64,000 nt of DNA from Verrucomicrobium sp. GAS474. Lineage in GTDB: Bacteria; Verrucomicrobiota; Verrucomicrobiia; Methylacidiphilales; GAS474. The translations under genes were made by a program, and so were the position numbers. The notes beneath the pieces were generated by a model. It saw only the letters and a program-made list of their open reading frames with translations. It had not been told where the DNA came from and searched no databases. The stretch spans positions 1,178,001 through 1,242,000 of the forward strand of contig NZ_LT629781.1 in NCBI RefSeq assembly GCF_900105685.1. Reading direction: 5' to 3'. This document shows, one piece after another, positions 39,257 through 47,494 of the stretch. Each line of letters starts with the position of its first letter. Within the stretch, counting starts at the first letter, position 1.

Positions 39257-40117
39257 CTACCCCGCGGCGCTGGCGCGGCGCTGGATCTTGCGGTAGGCGG
39301 CGGGGGAGAGGCCCAGGCGGGCCTTGAAGGTGCGGGAGAAGTGGAAGCGGTCGGTGAAGCCGGTTTCCTCGGCGACGGCGTCGATGGTCTTTCCTTCGGA
39401 GGTCAGGCGGCGGGCGGCGATCGAGATCCGCCGCTCGATGCCGTATTGGGCGGGAGTCATGCCGACGGCGCCCCGGAAGCGGCGGATGAAGTGGTCGGTG
39501 CTCATGTCGCAGAGGCGGGCCAGTACGGGATTGTCCGGAGGGGAGGCGAGCGAGCGGTCGATGGCCTCCAGGGCGGGGCCGATGTCGATCGATCCGGCGA
39601 GGGCGCGAAGGGAGGCTTCCCGGTCGTCGGCCGAAAGGGACTCCATCGCCATCGCCGTCGCGGCGTGGGCGAGGGCGCTCGCCCAGGCGAGGCCGGTGAA
39701 GCCGAGCTCCTTCTCCCCGTTGCCGCCGAGGCCCGCCTGCCAGCGGCGGCAGAGGGGATCGATCGCGCCGTCGGCGGGGAGGAGGAGGGGCCGGTCGAAG
39801 AGGCGGCGAATGAGGGAGGGGGGGAATCCGGTGACGTAGAAGTGGAGGAAATCCTGGAGGACCGGCCGGGTGGTCCCGGTCTGGAAGCGGACCCAGGAGG
39901 GGATCAGGTGGATCCGTCCGGGGAGGAGCGGGAAGGCGCGGCCCGCGCAGGTGACTGAAGCCCCGGAGCGTTGATGTGCATAAAGACGCCAGAACGGGCT
40001 TTGCAGATCGTAACGCCAGAGCGCGCCGATCTCCATCCGCTTGGATTCCACCACCTCGATCCGGAAGTGGCGGAGAAGGCCGTCGGCGAGGCTGACGGGG
40101 AGAGCGCCGGTTTCCAT
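39257..40117 (-). CDS. AraC-family transcriptional regulator
   Basis: A 286-residue regulator. The N-terminal ~150 residues are a cupin-like sensing domain (WRLYAHQRSGASV, GRIHLIPSWVRF). The C-terminal ~95 residues carry two helix-turn-helix units: LARLCDMSTDHFIRRFRGAVGM and IDAVAEETGFTDRFHFSRTFKARLG, followed by the typical LSPAAYRK. It is divergently transcribed from the GHL6-type hydrolase gene, with 73 bases between starts, and most likely activates that gene when a sugar is bound. Confidence 0.85.
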   Translation of the reverse strand: METGALPVSLADGLLRHFRIEVVESKRMEIGALWRYDLQSPFWRLYAHQRSGASVTCAGRAFPLLPGRIHLIPSWVRFQTGTTRPVLQDFLHFYVTGFPPSLIRRLFDRPLLLPADGAIDPLCRRWQAGLGGNGEKELGFTGLAWASALAHAATAMAMESLSADDREASLRALAGSIDIGPALEAIDRSLASPPDNPVLARLCDMSTDHFIRRFRGAVGMTPAQYGIERRISIAARRLTSEGKTIDAVAEETGFTDRFHFSRTFKARLGLSPAAYRKIQRRASAAG

Positions 40118-40190
40118 AAGTCGTAAAAATACATAAATCGGGCTCCCCTAGCCATACTCAAATGGGAGTGCGTTCGGCAGGCTTGATCCC

Positions 40191-42188
40191 ATGCGTCAAC
40201 GCCAGGTCCACCTCGATTTCCACACCTCGCCCTTTATCCCCGACGTCGCTTCGGAGTTCGACGCCCGCGCCTTCGCGAAGACGTTCCGGGAGGCCCACGT
40301 CGACAGCGTGACGGTCTTCGCGAAATGCCATCACGGCCAGTCCTATTACCCGACGAAGGTCGGGACGATCCATCCCGCCCTCGGAGGTCGCGACCTCCTC
40401 GGCGAGATGATCGAGGCGCTCCACCGCGAGGGGATCCGCGCGCCGGTCTACACGACCGTCGCCTGGGAAGAGGATGTGGCCGACAAGCATCCCGAGTGGC
40501 GGCAGATGCGGGCCGACGGGACCTTCGCCCGCTGCGGGAACGCCGACCCGAACCTCCCGCCCCATCCCGGCGGATGGCGGTACAACAACTTCCTTCATCC
40601 CGATTACCAGGACTACATCGAGGCCCACGTCCGCGAGTTGCTGGCGGGATACGAGGTCGACGGCCTTTTCTTCGACATCCTCTTCTTCGACGGGCGGTCG
40701 TGCTGGAGCGAGGCGAGCCGGACGTTCCGGGCGAAGCACGGCCTCCTTGCCGACGACCGGGAGACCCAGGTCCGCTTCGAGAGCCTCGCCCAGGCCGCCT
40801 TCTGCGGGCGCTTCACGAAGCTGATCCGGGGGCTGAACAGGGAGGCGACGCTCTTCTACAACTCGACGAACCCGATCTTCACCGACTCCCGCTTCGGCGT
40901 CCGCTCCCGACACGCCCTCCAGAGCCATTGGGAGCTCGAGTCGCTCCCCTCGGGCTTCTGGGGCTACCAGCACTTCCCCCGCCTCGCGCGGGCCTTCGGC
41001 AGCTGGGGGAAGCCGTGGCTCGGGATGACGGGCCGGTTCCAGAAGATGTGGGGCGACTTCGGCGGGCTGAAGCCGCTCCCGGCGCTCGAGTACGAATGCT
41101 TCCGCTCCCAGGCCCTCGGCGGGGCGAACTCGGTCGGCGACCAGCTCCCGCCGCGCGGCACGCCCGACGCGGGGGCCTACGACCTCATTGGTGCCGTCTA
41201 CGCCGCGTGCGAGAAGGCGGAGCCGTTCTACGCGGGCTCGGTCCCGCTGCCCCGCGTCGGCATCGTCGCCCCCGGCCATCCCGCTCTCCCGGGCGACGAG
41301 ACCGACAAGGCGCTCGAGGGGGCGGTCCAGATCTGCGAGGAGGCCCATTACGACGCCGTCGTCCTCGACGACGCGGGGAAGCTCGATTCCAGCGTGGCCC
41401 TCGTCCTCCTCCCCGACTCGGTCGTCTTCACCCCCGCGTTGCGGAAGCGCCTCGCGGCCTTCGTCGCCCGGGGCGGGAAAATCGTCTTCTCCGGCCGGAG
41501 CGGTTTCGCCGCCGACGGCACGTGCGGGGTTCCCGGCGCGGCGCTGCGGCGGACCGGGACCGTCGAGCTCTACCCGACTTATTGGCGGACGAAGGCGGCC
41601 TTCTCCCCGGCCCTGGCCCGGAGCGAGCGGGTCGTCTACCTGCCGGGGGAAAACATCGTCGCCGGAAAGGGGGCGACGATCTGGGTCGAGCGGGTCCTTC
41701 CTTATTTCAAGCGGACCGACCTCACCTTCTCCTCCCACTTCCAGACGCCGCCCCGGGCGCAGGCCGACGCCCATCCCGCCGTCGTCGGCGGAAAGCACTT
41801 CGCCTACTTCGCCGACCCGGTCTTCCGCGAGTATCGCCAGTCGGGGAACATCGCGGTGCGCGACGGCTGCCTGGAGGCGATCGCCCGCCTCATCGGGCCC
41901 GCCCCCTTCGGCGCGGGCCTGCCGTCGACGGTCCTCGCGGTTCCCCGCCGCCGGGGCCGCGACCTCCTCCTCACGCTCCTCCACTACATCCCGACGCGGA
42001 AGGCCCTCGACATCGACATGATCGAGGAGCGCTCTTCCTTCGCCGGGGAACGGCTGCGGCTCCCGCCGACGGCGAAGGAAGTCGTCGATTTCGAGACCAG
42101 CCTCCCGCTGCCGCGCGGCGACGACGGGGCGTTTCTGCTGCCCGCGAAAAAAGGCCGCCTGCTCCTTTCCGTGCCGCGTTTCTTTTGA
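40191..42188 (+). CDS. GHL6-type glycoside hydrolase-like protein (TIM barrel with trimerisation-like domain)
   Basis: A 665-residue protein without a signal peptide. The start MRQRQVHLDFHTSP and the segment VTVFAKCHHGQSYYPTKVG are characteristic of the 'hypothetical glycosyl hydrolase 6' barrel related to GH29/GH42 enzymes. YEVDGLFFDILFF supplies a candidate catalytic Asp. The middle (about residues 350-470) resembles the beta-galactosidase trimerisation domain (VGIVAPGHPALPGDETDKAL, VLLPDSVVFTPALRKRLAAFV), and the C-terminal part is beta-rich. Expected action is on an alpha-fucoside or beta-galactoside-like oligosaccharide in the cytoplasm, but no substrate is established for the family. 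It is divergent from its probable AraC regulator. Confidence 0.65.
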   Translation: MRQRQVHLDFHTSPFIPDVASEFDARAFAKTFREAHVDSVTVFAKCHHGQSYYPTKVGTIHPALGGRDLLGEMIEALHREGIRAPVYTTVAWEEDVADKHPEWRQMRADGTFARCGNADPNLPPHPGGWRYNNFLHPDYQDYIEAHVRELLAGYEVDGLFFDILFFDGRSCWSEASRTFRAKHGLLADDRETQVRFESLAQAAFCGRFTKLIRGLNREATLFYNSTNPIFTDSRFGVRSRHALQSHWELESLPSGFWGYQHFPRLARAFGSWGKPWLGMTGRFQKMWGDFGGLKPLPALEYECFRSQALGGANSVGDQLPPRGTPDAGAYDLIGAVYAACEKAEPFYAGSVPLPRVGIVAPGHPALPGDETDKALEGAVQICEEAHYDAVVLDDAGKLDSSVALVLLPDSVVFTPALRKRLAAFVARGGKIVFSGRSGFAADGTCGVPGAALRRTGTVELYPTYWRTKAAFSPALARSERVVYLPGENIVAGKGATIWVERVLPYFKRTDLTFSSHFQTPPRAQADAHPAVVGGKHFAYFADPVFREYRQSGNIAVRDGCLEAIARLIGPAPFGAGLPSTVLAVPRRRGRDLLLTLLHYIPTRKALDIDMIEERSSFAGERLRLPPTAKEVVDFETSLPLPRGDDGAFLLPAKKGRLLLSVPRFF

Positions 42189-42217
42189 GGGCTGCCGCCC
42201 AAAGTGCAGACCAGACT

Positions 42218-42892
42218 CTAAGGCGCCGGTGCGGGGGTCGAGGCGATGTGAAGGGTGAAGGTGCCGCTGCCGGGATGGGGGGCCAGGAGGTAGGAGAAGG
42301 TCCAGGAGAAGGCGGCCCAGGAGGCGCTGCGGAAATCGGTGAGGCCCTGCGTCTCCGAGGGGGCGGCGAGGGAGAGACGGGCCCCGGCGGGGGTGACGAG
42401 GAGGAAGGGGCCGGGTTGCCGGGTCTCGATGAATTTGCCGCCGGGTTCGCGGGGGAAAGGCTTGAGGACGGTTTCCGAACCCGGGGAGGCGTTGAAGGCG
42501 TAGCGCCCGCCGTCGCGGAAGGGGACGACGGGGATCATCATCGGGAACCAGAGGCCGCGCGCCGTGGCGGGCATCCCGGCGTAGGTGCAGACGAGGGTCC
42601 CTTCCTTTTCCAGGGCATAGCGGAAGGTCGCCCCGCACGGATAGGGGACGGTGAGGGTGGCGGCGTCGGAGACGAGCCGGGCGCGGATCGGGTTTTCCCA
42701 CGGGCCGTCGGCCTCCGGGACGATCTGGGGGAGCTCGAGGACGAGTTCGCCGAAGCCGGGGGCCTTGATGTGGATGCCGATGGAGAGGTGGTCGACGCGC
42801 GGGTCGGGATTCAGCGCGGAGAGGGAGAGGGCCTCGTCGGCGCGGAGGGTGCCGGTGGCGAGGAGAAGCGGGATGAGGAGCAGAAAGCGCAT
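42218..42892 (-). CDS. Secreted protein of unknown function
   Basis: A 224-residue protein with a clear signal peptide (MRFLLLIPLLLATGTLRA) and a beta-rich mature domain without recognised motifs. Segments such as GFGELVLELPQIVPEADGPW and FSWTFSYLLAPHPG suggest a beta-sandwich, perhaps related to glycan-binding or periplasmic accessory domains. Its ATG at 42892 lies five bases after the LacI-type regulator stop, so the two genes form an operon. Linkage to that regulator and to hydrolases nearby suggests a glycan role, which is inference. Confidence 0.6.
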   Translation of the reverse strand: MRFLLLIPLLLATGTLRADEALSLSALNPDPRVDHLSIGIHIKAPGFGELVLELPQIVPEADGPWENPIRARLVSDAATLTVPYPCGATFRYALEKEGTLVCTYAGMPATARGLWFPMMIPVVPFRDGGRYAFNASPGSETVLKPFPREPGGKFIETRQPGPFLLVTPAGARLSLAAPSETQGLTDFRSASWAAFSWTFSYLLAPHPGSGTFTLHIASTPAPAP

Positions 42893-42897
42893 CGCCC

Positions 42898-44058
42898 CTA
42901 GGATGAGGCGGGGGCGGAGGAGGAGGGAGTTTTTCGTCGCGAGACAGTCAAGGAGGCGGGGCCGGCGGTCCCCGGTTTGACCTGCGTCTTGTTCTTGGCG
43001 GTCCGCTTGTTTTTTTGCCCGGGCGGCGGCAGGAGGCGGGGGAGGGTCGGGCCGTCGCGCCAGGCGCCGTCGAGCTGGACGGTCTTGGCCTCGGCGGGGA
43101 GGCCGAATTCGTTGTTCTGGAGCTGGGTGACGACGAGGTCGACGGCGGCGGCGGCGACGGAGCGCGGCTGCTGGTCGATCCCGGCGAGCGCCTCGGTGCC
43201 GGGCGTGAGGGGAAGGTCGAGGCAGGCGTAGCCGATCCCGGCGGGGAGGCGGAGGGCGGCGTCGCGCAGGAGGGCGAGGGGCTCCACCTGGTTGCCGATG
43301 ACGGCGTCGGGCCGGTGGCGGCGGACCCACTCGGCGAAGGCCTTCCGGTTCCATTCCTCGGCGGTGAAGGGCGGGATCCGCTCGGCTGCGGGGAGGGTAT
43401 GGTGGTGGACGTAGTAGGCGGCGAGCCAGGCGTGGCTGACTCGGTTTTCCTGCCCGGCGACGTTGGCGTAGCCGATGCGCCGGTAGCCGAGCTGCTTCAG
43501 CCGGTGGAGCGTCATCCCCATCCCGTTGTAGTGGGAATGGGTGGTGCGATGGAGCTGGGGCCGGACGATGGTGTAGCTGATGGCGGCGGCGGCGAAGCGG
43601 GACCAGTCGAGGGAGAAATGGCCCTGCGGCCGGAGGAGGGGGGCGAGGACGAGGCCCCGGATGCCCCGCGTGTAGAGGATGTTCCCGAGGCGCTCGGCGG
43701 TCAGCCGCGGCTCGCGGGCCCAGAGGTGCTCCAGGTCGTAGCCGAGGTGGGAGGCGCGGGCCGAGGCCCCCTCGAAGAAGGCGACGTCGTTCGGCGAGAC
43801 GCGCCATCCCTCGCGCTGCGGCCAGAAGGTGAGGTAGACGAGTTTCTCGGCGGTGCGGCGGCTGCGCGAGGTCCGCAGCTGGTTCATGAGGGTGGCGACG
43901 AGGGGGTCGGTCCGGTAGCCCTGCCTCTCGGCCAGCTTCTTGATCCGTTCCCGCGTCAGGGCGGGGATGCTGGGATGGTTCCGCAGGCTGAGGGAGACGG
44001 TGGTCCGGGAGACGCCCGCCAGCGCGGCCAGTTGACGGATGGTGGGGGTCGCTCTCAC
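42898..44058 (-). CDS. LacI-family transcriptional regulator
   Basis: A regulator of about 386 residues. The DNA-binding head is TPTIRQLAALAGVSRTTVSLSL with the hinge region RIKKLAERQGYRTDP. The rest is a periplasmic-binding-protein-like sensor (RRIGYANVAG, AVIGNQVEPLALL, GYACLDLPL). The GTG at 44058 puts the helix-turn-helix nine residues from the start, as usual; a TTG at 44106 is the alternative. The C-terminus has an unusual Lys/Thr-rich tail (KNKRTAKNKTQVKPG). The small secreted protein gene follows after five bases. It may recognise the TTGAC-N-GTCAA-type sites upstream of nearby hydrolase genes. Confidence 0.82.
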   Translation of the reverse strand: MRATPTIRQLAALAGVSRTTVSLSLRNHPSIPALTRERIKKLAERQGYRTDPLVATLMNQLRTSRSRRTAEKLVYLTFWPQREGWRVSPNDVAFFEGASARASHLGYDLEHLWAREPRLTAERLGNILYTRGIRGLVLAPLLRPQGHFSLDWSRFAAAAISYTIVRPQLHRTTHSHYNGMGMTLHRLKQLGYRRIGYANVAGQENRVSHAWLAAYYVHHHTLPAAERIPPFTAEEWNRKAFAEWVRRHRPDAVIGNQVEPLALLRDAALRLPAGIGYACLDLPLTPGTEALAGIDQQPRSVAAAAVDLVVTQLQNNEFGLPAEAKTVQLDGAWRDGPTLPRLLPPPGQKNKRTAKNKTQVKPGTAGPASLTVSRRKTPSSSAPASS

Positions 44059-44179
44059 GGGCGGGGGGGAGCATGCCCGATTCCGGGCCGCCGGTTCAAG
44101 GGGCAAACGGCAGGTCCGCCCCGGGACCGGCGGAGCGCCCCATTGTCATCGTCCCGGAAAGGGACTATGAAGGGAGGGA

Positions 44180-45037
44180 GTGAGTTCGTCGTTCTATCAA
44201 CTCCAGCTCGAGGACTGGTCCCGCCTCCGGGTCGAGCTGGCCTGGGTCTACGACGGTCCGGTCGAGGCGGCCTACCTGGAGGAGAGCTCCCCCCACTACG
44301 GGCAGTCGATCTTCCTGATCCGCAGCGGCGGGGTCACCGTCCGCGCCGACGGGCGGGCCGAGGCGAAGCCGGGCGATTGGGTCCTGCCCCGGCAGGGGCC
44401 GCGCCGCCAGACCTTCGCCCCCGGCACCCACATCCTCTCGATCCACCTCAACCTCCACTGGCCGGGCGGGAAGCCGCTCTTCGACTGGAAGACGGCGCTC
44501 GTCTTCCCCTCGGCGCGGTTCCCGCAACTGGAGGTCCACTCCCGCAGGCTCGAACGGCTGGTGGGGAAGGAGTTCCCCGGCGCGCGCCAGGACCTCCGCT
44601 ACCGGCCCGCCTCGCTCGCCGTCGATTGCCGCCTCCGCCGCCACTTCGCGGCGTGGTTCGAGGTCTATTGCCGCGTCATGGAAGGGCTGGGAGTGAAGCC
44701 GTCGCAGATGGGCTCGATCGACCCGCGCGTCCTCGGGATCGTCGAATACCTCGACCACGCCTCCTTCGCCCTGCCGTGCCGGGAGGGCGACCTCGCGGCG
44801 AGGGCGGGCCTCAGCATCAGCCAGCTGAACCGGCTTTTCCTCCGCCACTTCGGCCTGACGCCGCGCCGCTACCTCGAGAAGCGCCGCCTCGACAACGCCC
44901 TCGTCCAGATCCACCGCAGCCGCCCGGTGAAGGAGATCGCCTACGAGCTCGGCTTCAAGTCCCTCCCCCATTTCTCCGCCTGGTTCCGCCAGCGGACCGG
45001 CTCCTCCCCCACGGCGGTGCGGCGGGGCGATGGGTAG
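44180..45037 (+). CDS. AraC-family transcriptional regulator
   Basis: A 285-residue protein beginning at a GTG (44180) preceded by AGGGAGGGA, a good ribosome-binding site. The N-terminal part is a cupin sensor (YGQSIFLIRSGGVTVRADG, KPGDWVLP). The C-terminal helix-turn-helix pair is DLAARAGLSISQLNRLFLRHFG and VKEIAYELGFKSLPHFSAWFRQRTG. It is divergent from the LacI-type gene (122 bases between starts) and may control it or the following surface protein. The sensed sugar is unknown. Confidence 0.85.
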   Translation: MSSSFYQLQLEDWSRLRVELAWVYDGPVEAAYLEESSPHYGQSIFLIRSGGVTVRADGRAEAKPGDWVLPRQGPRRQTFAPGTHILSIHLNLHWPGGKPLFDWKTALVFPSARFPQLEVHSRRLERLVGKEFPGARQDLRYRPASLAVDCRLRRHFAAWFEVYCRVMEGLGVKPSQMGSIDPRVLGIVEYLDHASFALPCREGDLAARAGLSISQLNRLFLRHFGLTPRRYLEKRRLDNALVQIHRSRPVKEIAYELGFKSLPHFSAWFRQRTGSSPTAVRRGDG

Positions 45038-45155
45038 GATCCCCCTTGGTAGTCTGGGGGATGCTACTCGGTGGTGACCGGATTTCGACACTCTTTGCTT
45101 AAAAGGGGCAACCGTCCCGAATGGAGTACCTACGCCTAAAGGTTAAAGTGGGGTA

Positions 45156-45986
45156 ATGCAAACGTCCCCCGTCTCGGCCTTCGGAAGCCCTCGTTTCCTT
45201 CGCTCCCGGGCCTTCCTCCCCCTCTTCCTCGCCGCCTGCTGGGCGGCCTCGGCGCTCCCCGCCCGGGCGGTGCTCCTCGAGTACTGGGATTTCAATAATG
45301 TCAGCCGCGCCTACAGCGCTCCCAATATCGGCCTCTTCTCTACCTCGGGCGGCAATGGCGAACTCTACGACGTGAACGCCAAGACCCTGTCGAGCAACAG
45401 CGCCAATGGAGCGATCTTCACCACCGGAAGCCTTAATCTCAGCAATGTGTTGGGAACCTATGGCGGATCGACCAGCTCTGCGCCTGCTTGGGGTGCGTAT
45501 GTCGGCGCCACGCCCACGAATACGTACACGGGCGATACGACGGGCAGCTCCCTTCTCATCGTGAATTCGATCAACAACGATGTCGATAAGCTGACCTTCT
45601 CCCTGACCAGCACCGGTTACACCTCGTTGACGTTCACGGCGTCGGAACGGCTCAGCTTCAATTCGACGAGCTTCCTTAGCACTATCGCGTGGTCCTACAG
45701 CACCGATGGGACGACGTGGACTTCGATCACGCCCAGCGGATCGATCGGCTTGAATTCGAGTTACGGGACGTTGACCCTCGCCCTGCCCGGCACGCTCGAC
45801 AATCTTTCGACCTTCTACATTCAAGAAGAGCTCGATTTCAAGACGACTCAGGGCAGCTTCGCCATCGACAACGTCCAGCTCAACGGCACCGCCCTCGCCG
45901 TGCCGGAGCCCTCGACCTGGGCCCTTCTCTTCCTCGGCGGCGGGCTGCTGCTGTGGAGGGCGCGCCGCCGCGCCGTCCGCGCCTAG
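45156..45986 (+). CDS. PEP-CTERM sorting-domain protein
   Basis: A 276-residue secreted protein with a signal peptide (FLPLFLAACWAASALPARA), a Ser/Thr/Gly-rich beta-sandwich body (LLEYWDFNNVSRAYSAPN opening; FAIDNVQLNGTALA closing strand), and a C-terminal PEP-CTERM signal, VPEPSTWALLFLGGGLLLW followed by RARRRAVRA. The body resembles the lectin-like domains common in verrucomicrobial PEP-CTERM proteins. Its substrate or partner is unknown. It lies upstream of the GH26-like gene, but an operator-like site separates them. Confidence 0.8.
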   Translation: MQTSPVSAFGSPRFLRSRAFLPLFLAACWAASALPARAVLLEYWDFNNVSRAYSAPNIGLFSTSGGNGELYDVNAKTLSSNSANGAIFTTGSLNLSNVLGTYGGSTSSAPAWGAYVGATPTNTYTGDTTGSSLLIVNSINNDVDKLTFSLTSTGYTSLTFTASERLSFNSTSFLSTIAWSYSTDGTTWTSITPSGSIGLNSSYGTLTLALPGTLDNLSTFYIQEELDFKTTQGSFAIDNVQLNGTALAVPEPSTWALLFLGGGLLLWRARRRAVRA

Positions 45987-46012
45987 AAAGGCGCGGGCCG
46001 ACTCTCGTTTGA

Positions 46013-46023
46013 TTGACTGTCCA
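46013..46023 (+). promoter_or_regulatory. Candidate operator upstream of the GH26-like gene
   Basis: TTGACTGTCCA, 65 bases before the GH26-like start, is the exact reverse complement of TGGACAGTCAA at 51245-51255 and one base away from the perfect palindrome TTGACTGTCAA at 51296-51306. The flanking GGGTGG is shared with the 51245 site. Confidence 0.45.
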
Positions 46024-46088
46024 CCCCAGGGTGATTTGCGGGGGCCTCTCCCGTCGATGCTAGCCTTGTGATAACCTCCCCCCACCCG

Positions 46089-47228
46089 ATGCACCTCCGC
46101 CGCCTTCTCCCCCTCCTTTCCCTCTTCCTCCTCGCCGTCCCGGCGCGGGCGCAGGAGGCGGCCCCCGCTCCGGCGGCAGGCGGCCTCCTCCCGGTCAACG
46201 ACAACACGGCGCCGCCCTACTTCGCCGTCTACCGCTGGGGCCAGGGCGGCGTCGGCAAGGGGCTCTACGACGCCTACGGGCCGTGGCTGAACCGGAAGGT
46301 GATGTGGGCCGAGGACTTCATGCCGAGCGAATCGTGGGACAAGGTCGAGGGCCAGGAATGGCAGCTCGGCACGTGGAAGGGTTGGGTGCAGAAGCAGGCG
46401 GGCCGCCGCCTCGTCCTCAGCGTCCCGCTCCTCGTCGGACCGTGGGACGGCAAGGGGCCGAAGGCGGGTCCCGGCGCGGGCGTCGCCGTCTCCCTCGCCG
46501 AGGGGGCGAAGGGAACATACAATGTCTACTTCCAGCACCTCGCCGAGAACCTGGTGAAGCAGCACCTGGGCGACACGATCCTCCGCCTTGGCTGGGAATT
46601 CAACGGCGGCTGGTACCAGTGGCGCGCGCAGAAGGAGCCCGAGGCGCTCAACTTCGCCGCCTACTTCAAGCAGATCGTCACGACGATGCGGGCCGTCCCC
46701 GGCGCGGAGAACCTGAAGTTCTGCTGGAACCCGGCGATGGAGCCGTGGTGGCCCTACTCCCCGGAGAAGGCGTGGCCCGGCGACGACGTGGTCGACTACG
46801 TCGGCGTCGACGTCTACGACCAGTCGTGGCAGAAGGAGACCTATCCCTTCCCCGAAGGGGCCGACGCGGCGACCCTCGCGGCGCGGCAGCAGAAGACGTG
46901 GGAGACCACGACGAACAGCCTCGGGAAGATGGGCCTCCCGTACTGGAAGAAATTCGCCGCCGACCACGGCAAGCCCCTCGCCATCCCCGAGTGGGGCGTC
47001 TGCCAGCGCCAGGACAAGCACGGCGGCATGGACAACGCCTACTTCATCGAGCAGATGTTCCGCTTCATCCACGACCCGGCGAACAACGTCTTCTTCCACT
47101 GCTACTTCGACGTGGGCGCGCCCGACGGGGACCACCAGCTTTGCCCGAATCCGAACAACGACAAGAAGACCCAGTTCCCGCTGGCGGCGGCGAAGTATGT
47201 GGAGTTGTTTGCGCTGCCGGGGCAGTAG
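46089..47228 (+). CDS. Glycoside hydrolase, GH26-like (beta-mannanase type), secreted
   Basis: A 379-residue enzyme with a signal peptide (LLPLLSLFLLAVPARAQE). The GH26 pattern is seen in LRLGWEFNGGWYQWR with the acid/base Glu170 and IPEWGV with the nucleophile Glu301, about 130 residues apart, as in the clan GH-A barrel. AAYFKQIVTTMRAV and VDYVGVDVYDQSW also fit. It should hydrolyse beta-1,4-mannan or a related beta-glycan outside the cell. The ATG at 46089 is chosen; a GTG at 46068 would weaken the signal peptide. The gene ends just before an interspersed repeat with a strong hairpin. Confidence 0.78.
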   Translation: MHLRRLLPLLSLFLLAVPARAQEAAPAPAAGGLLPVNDNTAPPYFAVYRWGQGGVGKGLYDAYGPWLNRKVMWAEDFMPSESWDKVEGQEWQLGTWKGWVQKQAGRRLVLSVPLLVGPWDGKGPKAGPGAGVAVSLAEGAKGTYNVYFQHLAENLVKQHLGDTILRLGWEFNGGWYQWRAQKEPEALNFAAYFKQIVTTMRAVPGAENLKFCWNPAMEPWWPYSPEKAWPGDDVVDYVGVDVYDQSWQKETYPFPEGADAATLAARQQKTWETTTNSLGKMGLPYWKKFAADHGKPLAIPEWGVCQRQDKHGGMDNAYFIEQMFRFIHDPANNVFFHCYFDVGAPDGDHQLCPNPNNDKKTQFPLAAAKYVELFALPGQ

Positions 47229-47247
47229 GGGGGAGCGGGGGGGGAGC

Positions 47248-47350
47248 GGCCCTTCGGGACTTGCGGGGTCGGCCCTGTACAGGTGGAGGCGATCCGCTTT
47301 ATAGCCCAAGAGGGGCTTCGCCCCTCCTCGAACCTCCCCTTCGGAGGGCC
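47248..47350. repeat. Interspersed intergenic repeat, copy 1
   Basis: This ~100-base segment is clearly similar to 63557-63662. Shared blocks are GCCCTTCGGGACT, GTACAGGTGG, ATCCGC, CAAGAGGGGCT-CGCCCCTCCT and ACCTCCCC. It contains the hairpin GAGGGGC-TTC-GCCCCTC (47310-47326) and a second stem CCTCC...GGAGG. It lies between convergent genes (GH26 and GH1), so it may also act as a terminator. Confidence 0.7.
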
Positions 47351-47494
47351 TTAGCTAGGCGGACGCGCTTTGGCGGCGCCTCGTCTCTTCACTGGATTAA
47401 AATTGGATGGTTCCGGTACGTCCGAGGGTACGGATTGCGGGGGGAGACGGAACCCATACGCCCAGACTCCCATTGGGAGAAGGAGGGGGGGCGG

